Source: Propionibacteriales bacterium (lineage in GTDB: Bacteria > Actinomycetota > Actinomycetes > Propionibacteriales > Nocardioidaceae). From it: DNA of 38,783 nt. Positions 26,421 to 34,699 of the stretch are shown here, piece by piece. A program made the position numbers and the translations under genes. The DNA is taken from the NCBI GenBank assembly GCA_009377795.1, contig WHTJ01000040.1, positions 1 to 38,783 on the forward strand, written 5' to 3'. Below the pieces are notes generated by a model. The model had not been told where the DNA came from and did no database searches. It saw only the letters and a program-made list of their open reading frames with translations. Each line of letters begins with the position of its first letter. Positions within the stretch are counted from its first letter, which is position 1.

Positions 26421-29400
26421 TCAGCCGGCCAGGGCGGGCTGACCCGCGAGCACGCCGTCGATGACCTCGTGGCACCAGGCGAGCAGAGTCTCGTCCCGCA
26501 GCGGCGTACCGCCGATCTCCCCCGAGGACGGTCGCGGCACCAGCAGCGTCTTGGGTCCGGCCTTCCACACGCTCTTCGGGTACAGCCGCCGCAACCGCAG
26601 CTGCGCGGACTCCGGCAGATCGACCGGCGCGAACCGCACGTACCGTCCCTGCACCGTCAGCTCGGTCAGCCCGGCGGCGCGGGCGGCGACCCGTAGCCGC
26701 GCGACCTGCAGGAGTGCGGCCACCGGCGGGGGCACGTCGCCGTAGCGGTCGTCCAGCTCGGCCAGGACCTCGCGGATCTGCTCCTCCGCGCGCACCTCGG
26801 CCAGCCGCTGGTACATCTCCAGCCGCAGGCGCTGGCTGGGGATGTAGTCGTGCGGCAGATGGGCGTTCACCGGCAGCTCGATCCTCGTCTCCGGTACCTC
26901 GGGTACACCGTCGTCCCGGAACTCGGCCACCGCCTCGCCCACGAGCCGCATGTACAGGTCGAAGCCCACGTCAGCGATATGCCCGGACTGCTCGCCGCCG
27001 AGCAGGTTGCCGGCGCCGCGGATCTCCAGATCCTTCATCGCGACCGCCATCCCGGCGCCGAGGTCGGACTGCTGCGCGATCGTGGACAGCCGGTCGTACG
27101 CCGTCTCGGTCATGGGCCGTTCCGGCGGGTAGAGGAAGTACGAGTACGCCCGCTCACGACCGCGGCCCACCCGCCCGCGGAGCTGATGCAGCTGCGACAG
27201 GCCGAACAGATCGGCCCGCTCGACGATCAGCGTGTTGGCGTTGGCCACGTCCAGACCCGCCTCCACGATCGTCGTGCACACCAGCACGTCGACCCGCTTC
27301 TCCCAGAAGTCGAGCATGACCTGCTCCAGCTGGTGCTCGCCCATCTGCCCGTGCGCCACCGTCACCCGCGCCTCCGGCACCAGCTCACGCACTCGTGCGG
27401 CCGCCTTCTCGATCGTGTTGACTCTGTTGTGCACAAAGAAAACCTGGCCATCGCGCAGCAGCTCACGCCGGATCGCCGCCGTCACCTGGCCGTCGTCGTA
27501 GGCGCCGACGTAGGTCAGCACGGGATGCCGCTCCTCCGGCGGCGTGGTGATCGTCGACATCTCCCGGATGCCGGTGATCGCCATCTCGAGGGTCCGCGGA
27601 ATCGGGGTCGCCGACATGCTCAGGAAGTCGACCGCCGTACGCAGCCGCTTCATGGCCTCCTTGTGCTCGACGCCGAAGCGCTGCTCCTCGTCGACGATCA
27701 CCAGGCCGAGGTCCTTCACCTTCGCATCGGGGTTCAGCAGACGGTGGGTGCCGATCACGACGTCGACGGTTCCTCGTGCCAGGCCCTCGATGACCTCCTT
27801 CGCCTCCGCGTCCGACTGGAACCGGCTGAGCGGCTTCACGACGACCGGGAAGCCGGCGAACCGCTCGGTGAAGGTCGAGTAGTGCTGCTGCACCAGCAGC
27901 GTGGTAGGCGCGAGAACGGCGACCTGCTTGCTGTCCTGCACCGCCTTGAACGCCGCGCGCACGGCGATCTCGGTCTTGCCGTATCCGACGTCGCCGCAGA
28001 TCAGCCGGTCCATCGGGACCGCCCGCTCCATGTCCCGCTTGACCTCGTCGACGGTGCTGAGCTGGTCCGGCGTCTCCACGAACGGGAAGGCGTCCTCGAG
28101 CTCTCGCTGCCACGGACTGTCCGCGGTGAATGCGTGTCCCTGTGTCGCCTGCCGGGCGGCGTACAGCTTGATCAGCTCCGCGGCGATCTGCCGCACCGCC
28201 TTGCGCGCGCGGCCCTTCCGCCTCGCCCAGTCCCCGCCGCCCAGCCGGTCGAGCCCCGGCTGCTCTCCCCCGACGTAACGGGTCACCTGGTCGAGCTGGT
28301 CGGTGGGTACGTACAGCCGGTCGGCCGGCTGACCGCGCTTCGCGGCGGCGTACTCCACTACGAGGTACTCCCGGGTCGCACCCGCGACGGTGCGTTGCGC
28401 CATCTCCACATAGCGGCCGACGCCGTGCTGCTCGTGCACGACGTAGTCACCGGACGTCAGCTCCAGCGGGTCGATCTGCCGGCGCCGCCGGGCGGGCATC
28501 TGCCGCATGTCCTTGGTCGAGCTGCGCTGGCCGGCGATGTCGTCCGCAGTAAGTACGGCGAGGTCGAGGGCGGGTACGACGAAGCCGTGGTCCAGCCCGC
28601 CCTGCGTCACGTGTACGACTCCGGGCTCGGGCTCGCCCTCCATGTCCTCGACCAGCCGGGCGGCGATCTCGTGCTCACCCAGCACCTCGACGAAGCGCTC
28701 CGCCGATCCGTGCCCCTCGCACACGAGGGCGACGCGCCGTCCGTCGTGCAACCAGCCGCGGACGTCGTCCACGGCCCGCTTGGTGTCCCCGTGGTAGGCG
28801 TCCGCCGGCTGCACGTCGACCAGCCGCTGCTCGACACTGCCGCGTTCGACGTCGACCTCCGCGCGGACGATCTCGCCGGTCTCCGTCCGCACCGGCGCGC
28901 TGGGGGTGTTGGCGTCCGGGTCGAGGCCGAACGGCGAGGTGGTCCACCACGCGAGATCGCGCGCCAGCGCGTGCGACCGCACGTCCGCGATCTCGTGATA
29001 GGCGGCTGTACGCAGGTCGATCGGCGCGCTCCCCCCGCTCGCGGCGGAGGCCCAGGACGCCTGCAGGAACTCCTCGCTGGTCGCGACCAGGTCGTGCGCG
29101 CGGGTCCGTACCCGCTCCGGATCGCAGACCAGTACGTGCGTGCCGTCCGGAAGCAGGTCGACCAGGAGCTCCATCTCGTCGACCAGCACCGGCGCCAGCG
29201 ACTCCATGCCCTCGACCGCCTGGCCCTCGGCCAGCTTGTCCAGCATCTCGCGCAGCTCCGGATGCCGGTCGGCCAGCTCGCGGGCCCGGCGGCGTACGTC
29301 GTCGGTCAGGAGCAGCTCGCGGCACGGCGGAGCCCACACGCCGTCCGGCGCCGCGCCCAGAGAGCGCTGGTCGGCGACCGCGAACGACCGGATCTCGTCC

Positions 29401-30044
29401 ACCGTGTCACCCCAGAACTCCACCCGGAGGGGATGCTCGTCGATGGGCGAGAACACATCCACGATGCCGCCCCGGACCGCGAACTCCCCACGCCGCTCCA
29501 CGAGGTCGACCCGAGTGTAGGCGGCCGCCGAGAGCCGGCGTACGACATCCTCGAGCTCGACCTCGTCCCCGACATGCAGCGCCACCGGCTCGAGGTCGGC
29601 CAGCCCCTTGACCAGCGGCTGCAGGACGGAGCGCACCGGCGCCACCAGCACCCGGATCGGCCCGGTGGGCATCCCCTCCGCATCGGGATGCACGAGCCGG
29701 CGCAAGACGGCCAGGCGACGGCCCACCGTGTCCGATCGGGGCGAGAGGCGTTCGTGCGGCAGCGTCTCCCATGCCGGGTACAGCGCGACGGAGGACGGGT
29801 CGACCATGGTCTGCAGCGTCCGCACGAGGTCCTCGGCCTCGCGGGTCGTCGCGGTGACCGCGAGTACCGGCCGTCCCGCCCCACCCTCGCCCGGATCGCA
29901 GGCCAGCGCGGTCACGAGGAACGGTCGCAACGCGACCGGCGCGGTCAGGTCGAGCGCTCGTACGAGGCCGCCCCTGGCGTCCGCGGTCGCCTCGGCAAGC
30001 GTGGGCTCGCGTACGACGACTCGGGCAAGTCCTCGCAGGCTCAT
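26421..30044 (-). CDS. mfd: transcription-repair coupling factor
   Basis: A 1207-residue DNA translocase that removes RNA polymerase stalled at DNA damage and recruits UvrA. In order: UvrB-like N-terminal domains (about 30-450), CarD-like RNA polymerase-interacting domain (about 520-580, SGDYVVHEQHGVGRY), helicase domain with Walker A GDVGYGKTE (about 683), DEEQ (about 783) and motif VI LRGRVGRGRERAYSYF (about 954), and the TRCF C-terminal domain (about 1060-1160). ATG 30044 has GGGAGGACGATCC before it; the open frame to 30086 is not needed. No disruption is seen. Confidence 0.97.
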   Translation of the reverse strand: MSLRGLARVVVREPTLAEATADARGGLVRALDLTAPVALRPFLVTALACDPGEGGAGRPVLAVTATTREAEDLVRTLQTMVDPSSVALYPAWETLPHERLSPRSDTVGRRLAVLRRLVHPDAEGMPTGPIRVLVAPVRSVLQPLVKGLADLEPVALHVGDEVELEDVVRRLSAAAYTRVDLVERRGEFAVRGGIVDVFSPIDEHPLRVEFWGDTVDEIRSFAVADQRSLGAAPDGVWAPPCRELLLTDDVRRRARELADRHPELREMLDKLAEGQAVEGMESLAPVLVDEMELLVDLLPDGTHVLVCDPERVRTRAHDLVATSEEFLQASWASAASGGSAPIDLRTAAYHEIADVRSHALARDLAWWTTSPFGLDPDANTPSAPVRTETGEIVRAEVDVERGSVEQRLVDVQPADAYHGDTKRAVDDVRGWLHDGRRVALVCEGHGSAERFVEVLGEHEIAARLVEDMEGEPEPGVVHVTQGGLDHGFVVPALDLAVLTADDIAGQRSSTKDMRQMPARRRRQIDPLELTSGDYVVHEQHGVGRYVEMAQRTVAGATREYLVVEYAAAKRGQPADRLYVPTDQLDQVTRYVGGEQPGLDRLGGGDWARRKGRARKAVRQIAAELIKLYAARQATQGHAFTADSPWQRELEDAFPFVETPDQLSTVDEVKRDMERAVPMDRLICGDVGYGKTEIAVRAAFKAVQDSKQVAVLAPTTLLVQQHYSTFTERFAGFPVVVKPLSRFQSDAEAKEVIEGLARGTVDVVIGTHRLLNPDAKVKDLGLVIVDEEQRFGVEHKEAMKRLRTAVDFLSMSATPIPRTLEMAITGIREMSTITTPPEERHPVLTYVGAYDDGQVTAAIRRELLRDGQVFFVHNRVNTIEKAAARVRELVPEARVTVAHGQMGEHQLEQVMLDFWEKRVDVLVCTTIVEAGLDVANANTLIVERADLFGLSQLHQLRGRVGRGRERAYSYFLYPPERPMTETAYDRLSTIAQQSDLGAGMAVAMKDLEIRGAGNLLGGEQSGHIADVGFDLYMRLVGEAVAEFRDDGVPEVPETRIELPVNAHLPHDYIPSQRLRLEMYQRLAEVRAEEQIREVLAELDDRYGDVPPPVAALLQVARLRVAARAAGLTELTVQGRYVRFAPVDLPESAQLRLRRLYPKSVWKAGPKTLLVPRPSSGEIGGTPLRDETLLAWCHEVIDGVLAGQPALAG

Positions 30045-30165
30045 GGATCGTCCTCCCAGTGGCTGCGCACAGCACAACAGCCCCACATCCGGGCTGGATG
30101 GGGGGTCGCGACGCTCAGCCTACGCGACTCCGCCAACCCGCCGCCCTCGCGATATCCCGCCCGCT

Positions 30166-30229
30166 CTCCCGCCGAGATTGCACATCAGGCCGCTCTCCCG
30201 CCGACCACAACTGCAATCTCGGCGCGAAG
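30166..30229. repeat. palindromic intergenic element, copy B with 31-base insertion
   Basis: The left half (30166-30180, ending CGCCGAGATTG) and right half (30212-30229, TGCAATCTCGGCGCGAAG) are identical, in inverted orientation, to the two halves of the element at 11291-11323. Between them lie 31 extra bases. CCGCTCTCCCGCCGA at 30161-30175 is repeated at 30190-30204, so the insertion partly duplicates the left flank. It lies between mfd and cysQ. Confidence 0.75.
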
Positions 30230-30240
30230 GAGTACCGGGC

Positions 30241-31032
30241 TCAGACTCCGTGCTGGTCCTGGTAACGCCGTACGAAATCGGTGATCCGGTCCGCGAGCTC
30301 CGGCCGGCACACGCACAGATCCGGCAGCATCACGTCGTCCTGGTTGTAGGACAGCGGCCCGCCGTCGACCCGGCTGGTGTGCAGACCCGCCGCCCGGGCG
30401 ACCGCCACCGGCGCCGCGGAGTCCCATTCGTACTGACCACCGGCATGCACATAGGCATCGGTGACGTCCCGGATCACGGAGATCACCTTCGCCCCCGCGG
30501 ATCCCATGGGCACGAGGTCGGCGCCGATCTCCTCGGCCATGGCCTCCACGAACGCGGGCGGACGGGTCCGGCTGACCGCGATCCGCGGTCGCGCAGCGCT
30601 GGAGTCCGGAACCGTCGGAGGATCCCCCGTGTTGAACGTCGTACCGAGCCCCGGCTGTGCGACGGCACCGGCCGCGAGTTCGCCGCGCTCCCACAGCGCC
30701 ACGTGGACCGCCCAGTCGTCGCGCGGCGGCTCGCTGTACTCGCGGGTGCCGTCGAGCGGGTCCACGATCCAGACCCGGTCCGACCGCAGCCGGACCTTGT
30801 CGTCCTTGCCCTCTTCCGACAGCACGGCGTCATCCGGCCGGTGCCGCGCGAGAAGCTCCATCAGGAGGTCATGGGATGCCTGGTCGCCGGCGTCCTTCAG
30901 GGCCTTGCCCTCCAGTCCTTGGCCACGGAGCCGGGTGAGCTCGTCACCCGCGACCGTTGCCAGCCATGCGGCAAGTGCGTGATCGTCGGCAAGATCGTGG
31001 GGGCCCGGCTCGGGCAAGGCGGAGTTCATCAT
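30241..31032 (-). CDS. cysQ: 3'(2'),5'-bisphosphate nucleotidase CysQ
   Basis: A 263-residue member of the inositol monophosphatase superfamily that converts PAP to AMP. Metal-binding motifs SEEGKDD (about 73-79), DPLDGTREY (about 91-99) and WDSAAPVAVARAAG near the C-terminus are intact; ELTRLRG and DQASHDLL fit the actinobacterial CysQ branch. ATG 31032 is chosen over GTG 31050 and ATG 31029; no strong ribosome site marks any of them. A sulfotransferase gene diverges from it 220 bases away and would produce the PAP that this enzyme removes. Confidence 0.88.
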   Translation of the reverse strand: MMNSALPEPGPHDLADDHALAAWLATVAGDELTRLRGQGLEGKALKDAGDQASHDLLMELLARHRPDDAVLSEEGKDDKVRLRSDRVWIVDPLDGTREYSEPPRDDWAVHVALWERGELAAGAVAQPGLGTTFNTGDPPTVPDSSAARPRIAVSRTRPPAFVEAMAEEIGADLVPMGSAGAKVISVIRDVTDAYVHAGGQYEWDSAAPVAVARAAGLHTSRVDGGPLSYNQDDVMLPDLCVCRPELADRITDFVRRYQDQHGV

Positions 31033-31235
31033 CGGGAGATCACCGTACACGCACCGCCACGGATCTCACGCCGGCCGCCAGGTCTCGCGCCACCGTACGC
31101 CCTCTCCGGATATCGGGCGCCCCCGACCTGCAGGCAACACGTGACGTGAGTTCGACGTTACTCGGAGTCGCAAAACTTCTAATCCAGGCAAGCTATTTCA
31201 CACTTGCCCCTGTTACGCGAGACTCGTTTTTTGGG

Positions 31236-31246
31236 TAATGTAAAAT
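31236..31246 (+). promoter_or_regulatory. putative -10 region of the sulfotransferase promoter
   Basis: TAATGT (31236-31241) overlaps TAAAAT (31241-31246) in an AT-rich stretch ending 5 bases before ATG 31252. TTACGC (31213-31218) lies 17 bases upstream of TAATGT. With no ribosome site present, this fits a leaderless transcript starting near GTG 31249 or ATG 31252. Confidence 0.45.
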
Positions 31247-31251
31247 TCGTG

Positions 31252-32196
31252 ATGCTTCCGGACACGTACGTCGTCGGCGCTCCGAAGGCAGGTACGACGA
31301 CGGTGTCGCAGTGGCTCGCGGGTCATGACGAGGTGTGCGTCCCCGTTCCCCAGGAGCCGTCCTACTGGGCCTATGACTACCCGCAGTTGCGAGAGCAGCT
31401 CGGCTTCTCCAGCGCCGCCGCCTATGGTGCGTTGTTCAGCGGGGATCCCGAGCAGCCCTATGCCCGGGTCGTCGATGCGTCGACAGTCTATCTGTACTCC
31501 CAGCGCGCGGTGCCGGCGATCCTGCTGGCACAGCCGAACGCGCGGTTCGTCGTGTGCGTGCGCAATCCCGCCGACCTGGTGCTCTCCTACCACCGCGCGC
31601 AGGTGGCGGCGCGGAGCGAGCCGTACGCCGACTTCGTGACGGCCTGGCGACGAAGCCTGACGGGTACAGGAGACACCGGCGATTCCCTGGACCCGAAGCT
31701 GCTCGACTATCGGCTGGTCGGCCGGCAGGGTGCCGCGGTGAAGCGAATGCGTGCGCTGGTGTCCGAGGAACGGCTGCACGTCGTGGTTTTCGATGACCTG
31801 ATCGCGGACCCGACCGCCGCGTGGCGCGAACTGGCAGCGTACCTCGAGATCAGCCCGGAGCCGGTTCCCACGTCCCGTCCGCGGGATGCGAGCGGGAAGG
31901 CGTTCCCCTCGCCGCTGTTCCAGCGCATCACGAACGGATCGTCCATGCCGCCGGGTGGCCCGGTAGGTCGGTTCCGGCAGTGGGTCCGCGAGGACGAGCG
32001 CGGCCTGCTCGCCCGTACCAAGAACCTGATGTCGCGAACCGACGCGTCCCGGTCGGTCACGCCGGAGCTGATGGCCAAGCTGCGGGACTTCTTCGCCGAG
32101 GACGTACGCCTGCTGGCCGAGCTCATCGACCGTGACCTGAGCCACTGGATCGTGGGCGACGCCGACGCGACGGAGGCTCCGAGCGTCACCGCCTGA
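31252..32196 (+). CDS. PAPS-dependent sulfotransferase
   Basis: A 314-residue cytoplasmic enzyme that moves a sulfuryl group from PAPS to a hydroxyl acceptor. PKAGTTT (11-17) binds the 5'-phosphosulfate, and RNPADLVLSYHR (104-115) with Arg104 and Ser112 binds the 3'-phosphate. The acceptor (lipid, sugar or peptide) is unknown. The start is ATG 31252, or GTG 31249 just before it; the earlier ATG 31204 would read through the AT-rich promoter and adds no family sequence. The upstream bases are AT-richer than the neighbours, and no other sulfation gene is near except the divergent cysQ. It is convergent with pth. Confidence 0.88.
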   Translation: MLPDTYVVGAPKAGTTTVSQWLAGHDEVCVPVPQEPSYWAYDYPQLREQLGFSSAAAYGALFSGDPEQPYARVVDASTVYLYSQRAVPAILLAQPNARFVVCVRNPADLVLSYHRAQVAARSEPYADFVTAWRRSLTGTGDTGDSLDPKLLDYRLVGRQGAAVKRMRALVSEERLHVVVFDDLIADPTAAWRELAAYLEISPEPVPTSRPRDASGKAFPSPLFQRITNGSSMPPGGPVGRFRQWVREDERGLLARTKNLMSRTDASRSVTPELMAKLRDFFAEDVRLLAELIDRDLSHWIVGDADATEAPSVTA

Positions 32197-32207
32197 TCGG
32201 CGACGAG

Positions 32208-32795
32208 TCAGCGGTTGAAGGAGTTCTGCGTCTTCTCCAGCCCATGGGCGAGCAGTGACTCCACCGCGTCCGCGGCACGTTCGACGTACGACGCCAGGTC
32301 GGCTCGCTCCGCGGCGCCGAACGCCGACAGGACGTAGTCTCGCGGCGGCCGCGGACCGGTAGGACGCCCCACTCCGAAGCGCACCCGGTAGAACTCCCCG
32401 GTCCCGAGCGCGCCGCGAATGCTCTTCAGGCCGTTGTGGCCGTTGTCCCCTCCGCCGAGCTTCAGCCGGAGCTCGCCATAGGGGATGTCGAGCTCGTCGT
32501 GTACGACGACGAGCCGATCCACCGGGATCTTGTAGAACGCCGCCAGCGTGGACACCGGACCACCGGACTCGTTCATGTAGGAACGGCCCCGGCCGAGCAC
32601 CATCCGCTGACCCGGCGGACCGCCCAGACGGCCCTCGACCACGTGCGCACGCCGGCTCTTGTGCATCCGCCACGATCCGCCCATGCGGTGCGCCAGCACG
32701 TCGCCCACCAGGTAGCCGACGTTGTGCCGGGTGTCCGCATAGCGCGCGCCGGGATTGCCCAGCCCCGTCACCAGCCAGACGTCGTCGCCGTTCAC
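32208..32795 (-). CDS. pth: peptidyl-tRNA hydrolase
   Basis: A 195-residue enzyme releasing tRNA from peptidyl-tRNAs that drop off ribosomes. GLGNPG (Asn14), RHNVGY (catalytic His24), SYMNESG (Asn75) and VVHDELD (Asp100) are the expected catalytic and binding residues. The start is GTG 32795 with only a weak ribosome site. It follows the L25 gene by 38 bases, a common actinobacterial pair, and probably shares its transcript. Confidence 0.95.
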   Translation of the reverse strand: MNGDDVWLVTGLGNPGARYADTRHNVGYLVGDVLAHRMGGSWRMHKSRRAHVVEGRLGGPPGQRMVLGRGRSYMNESGGPVSTLAAFYKIPVDRLVVVHDELDIPYGELRLKLGGGDNGHNGLKSIRGALGTGEFYRVRFGVGRPTGPRPPRDYVLSAFGAAERADLASYVERAADAVESLLAHGLEKTQNSFNR

Positions 32796-32833
32796 CGGGC
32801 TGCTCTAGATGTCGCGCGCGTCCGCGGGCTCGC

Positions 32834-33523
32834 TCACTCCTGCGACTCTGCGGACTCGCCCTCCGCCGGAGCCGCGGCCTCCGCAGCGGGCTCCGCGGCC
32901 GGTTCGGCCCCGACCGCCTCGGCCTCCTCGCGCTCCACACCGGCCTCGGCCTCCGCCTCGGCCAGCTCGGCCTCGAGCTGTTCGGCGGTCGGCGCGGCGA
33001 CCGCGTTGACGATCAGCATGTCCTCGTCCACGTGCAGGCTGCTGCCCGCTGGAAGCTGGAGGTCCTTCGCCAGCACCTGGGAACCGATCTCCAGGCCCTC
33101 GACGGACACCTCGATCGACTCCGGGATGTGTGTGGCCTCGGCGTCGATGGAGATCGTCGTCTGCTCGGTGACCACGAGTGCGTCGGACGCCGCCTCGCCC
33201 ACGACGTAGACGGGGACGTCGACGGTCACCTTCTCACCGCGACGCACCTGGATCAGGTCGACGTGCTTGACGAATCCCCTGATCGGGTCGCGCTGGATCT
33301 CCTTCGCCAGCGCGAGCTGCTCCTTGCCCTCCATCTGCACCGAGAACAATGCGTTGGCGTTCTTCAGCGCCATCATCGCGTCGTGGCCGGGCAGGGTGAG
33401 GTGAATGGGCTCGGCGCCGTGACCGTAGAGGACGGCGGGCACCTTGTCCGCCCGCCGGATCCGGCGGGCGGCGCCCTTGCCGAACTCGGTGCGCGACTCG
33501 GCCTTGATCTTGACCTCGGACAC
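32834..33523 (-). CDS. rplY: 50S ribosomal protein L25/general stress protein Ctc
   Basis: A 229-residue long form of L25, which binds 5S rRNA. Residues 1-95 are the L25 N-terminal domain (TEFGKGAARRIRRADKVPAV, LYGHG), 96-180 the TL5/Ctc C-terminal beta domain (VDVPVYVVGEA, the typical HIPESIEVSVEGLEIG segment). The last 50 residues are a Glu/Ala-rich tail, common in actinobacterial Ctc but without known function. GTG 33523 has GAGGAG before it. A TACACT hexamer (33631-33636, minus strand) may be part of its promoter in the 163-base gap to prs. Confidence 0.93.
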   Translation of the reverse strand: MSEVKIKAESRTEFGKGAARRIRRADKVPAVLYGHGAEPIHLTLPGHDAMMALKNANALFSVQMEGKEQLALAKEIQRDPIRGFVKHVDLIQVRRGEKVTVDVPVYVVGEAASDALVVTEQTTISIDAEATHIPESIEVSVEGLEIGSQVLAKDLQLPAGSSLHVDEDMLIVNAVAAPTAEQLEAELAEAEAEAGVEREEAEAVGAEPAAEPAAEAAAPAEGESAESQE

Positions 33524-33686
33524 TGCGACTACTCCTCATAGTTGCTGGTGGTGGCGGAACCTCGCGTCCTGCCGGTCGCACCGGGTCCGGTCTCCGGCGG
33601 CGTACAGGACACAACGCGCCAAACCGTTTGAGTGTATCAGCGGCTCGCGGGAGGGAACGAACAGCCGCCGCCCCCGGTGACCGTGA

Positions 33687-34667
33687 TCAGGCGTTGCCGT
33701 CGAACATGCTGGTCACCGAGCCGTCCTCGAAGACCTCGCGTACGGCACGCGCGATCAGGGGCGCGATGGACAGCTCGGTGAGCTTGTCGAACCGGCTGTG
33801 ATCCGGCAGCGGCAGCGTGTTCGTGACGATGATCTCCCGGATCGGGGAGTTCTTCAGCCGATCCACGGCCGGGCCGGACAGCACGGCATGCGTCGCCGCG
33901 CACACCACCTCGGCCGCACCCGCGTCCGCGAGCGCCTCGGCCGCCTTCACGACGGTTCCCGCCGTGTCGATCATGTCGTCGACGACGACGCAGGTACGCC
34001 CCTCGACGTCGCCCACGACCTTGTTCGCCACGACCTGGTTCGGCACGTTGATGTCCCGGGTTTTGTGGATGAACGCCAGCGGGCAACCACCCAGCCGATC
34101 CGTCCACTGCTCAGCGACCCGCACCCGTCCGGAGTCCGGAGAGACCACCGTCATGTTGGCGACGTCGTAGCTCTTCTCCACGTAGTCGGAGAGGACCGGC
34201 AGCGCCATCAGGTGGTCGACTGGACCGTCGAAGAACCCCTGGATCTGCCCGGCGTGCAGGTCGACCGCGATCAGCCGGTCGGCACCGGCGGTCTTGAACA
34301 GGTCGGCCATCAGCCGGGCCGTCACCGGCTCACGCCCGCGGTGCTTCTTGTCCTGACGGGCGTAACCGTAGAACGGCGTTACCACCGTGATCCGCTTGGC
34401 CGACGCCCGCTTGAGCGCGTCGACCATGATCAGCTGCTCCATGATCCAGTTGTTGATCGGCTCACTGTGGCTCTGGATGGCGAACGCGTCGCTGCCGCGG
34501 ACCGACTCGTGGAACCGGACGTACGTCTCGCCGTTGGCGAAGTCGCGGGTGGTCGTGGGAACCAGGTCGACGTCGAGGAACCGGGCGATCTCCACGGCCA
34601 GCTCCGGATGCGCCCGTCCGGAGAACAACATGAGGTTCTTCTCTGTAGTCCGTTTCATACCGGTCAC
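33687..34667 (-). CDS. prs: ribose-phosphate pyrophosphokinase
   Basis: A 326-residue enzyme making PRPP from ribose 5-phosphate and ATP. RTTEKNLMLFSGRAHPELA opens the protein; ATP-loop residues ARQDKKHRGREP, the flexible VDLHAGQIQGFFDGPVDH segment and the PRPP motif VVVDDMIDTAGT (about 227-238) are intact. I chose GTG 34667 because GAGGAGATC lies 8 bases before it and the length equals the mycobacterial enzyme. GTG 34703, which overlaps the glmU stop, and ATG 34658 are alternatives. It is downstream of glmU, a conserved pair. Confidence 0.95.
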   Translation of the reverse strand: MTGMKRTTEKNLMLFSGRAHPELAVEIARFLDVDLVPTTTRDFANGETYVRFHESVRGSDAFAIQSHSEPINNWIMEQLIMVDALKRASAKRITVVTPFYGYARQDKKHRGREPVTARLMADLFKTAGADRLIAVDLHAGQIQGFFDGPVDHLMALPVLSDYVEKSYDVANMTVVSPDSGRVRVAEQWTDRLGGCPLAFIHKTRDINVPNQVVANKVVGDVEGRTCVVVDDMIDTAGTVVKAAEALADAGAAEVVCAATHAVLSGPAVDRLKNSPIREIIVTNTLPLPDHSRFDKLTELSIAPLIARAVREVFEDGSVTSMFDGNA

Positions 34668-34699
34668 AAGCCGATCTCCTCGACGCTTGGTCGTCTCGT

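Noticed and set aside
26850-30284. A 1144-codon open frame on the plus strand opposite mfd
   Set aside because: It is antisense to a complete, motif-rich mfd gene. High GC content produces such shadow frames; its composition (Arg, His, Gln rich, no domains) is not protein-like.
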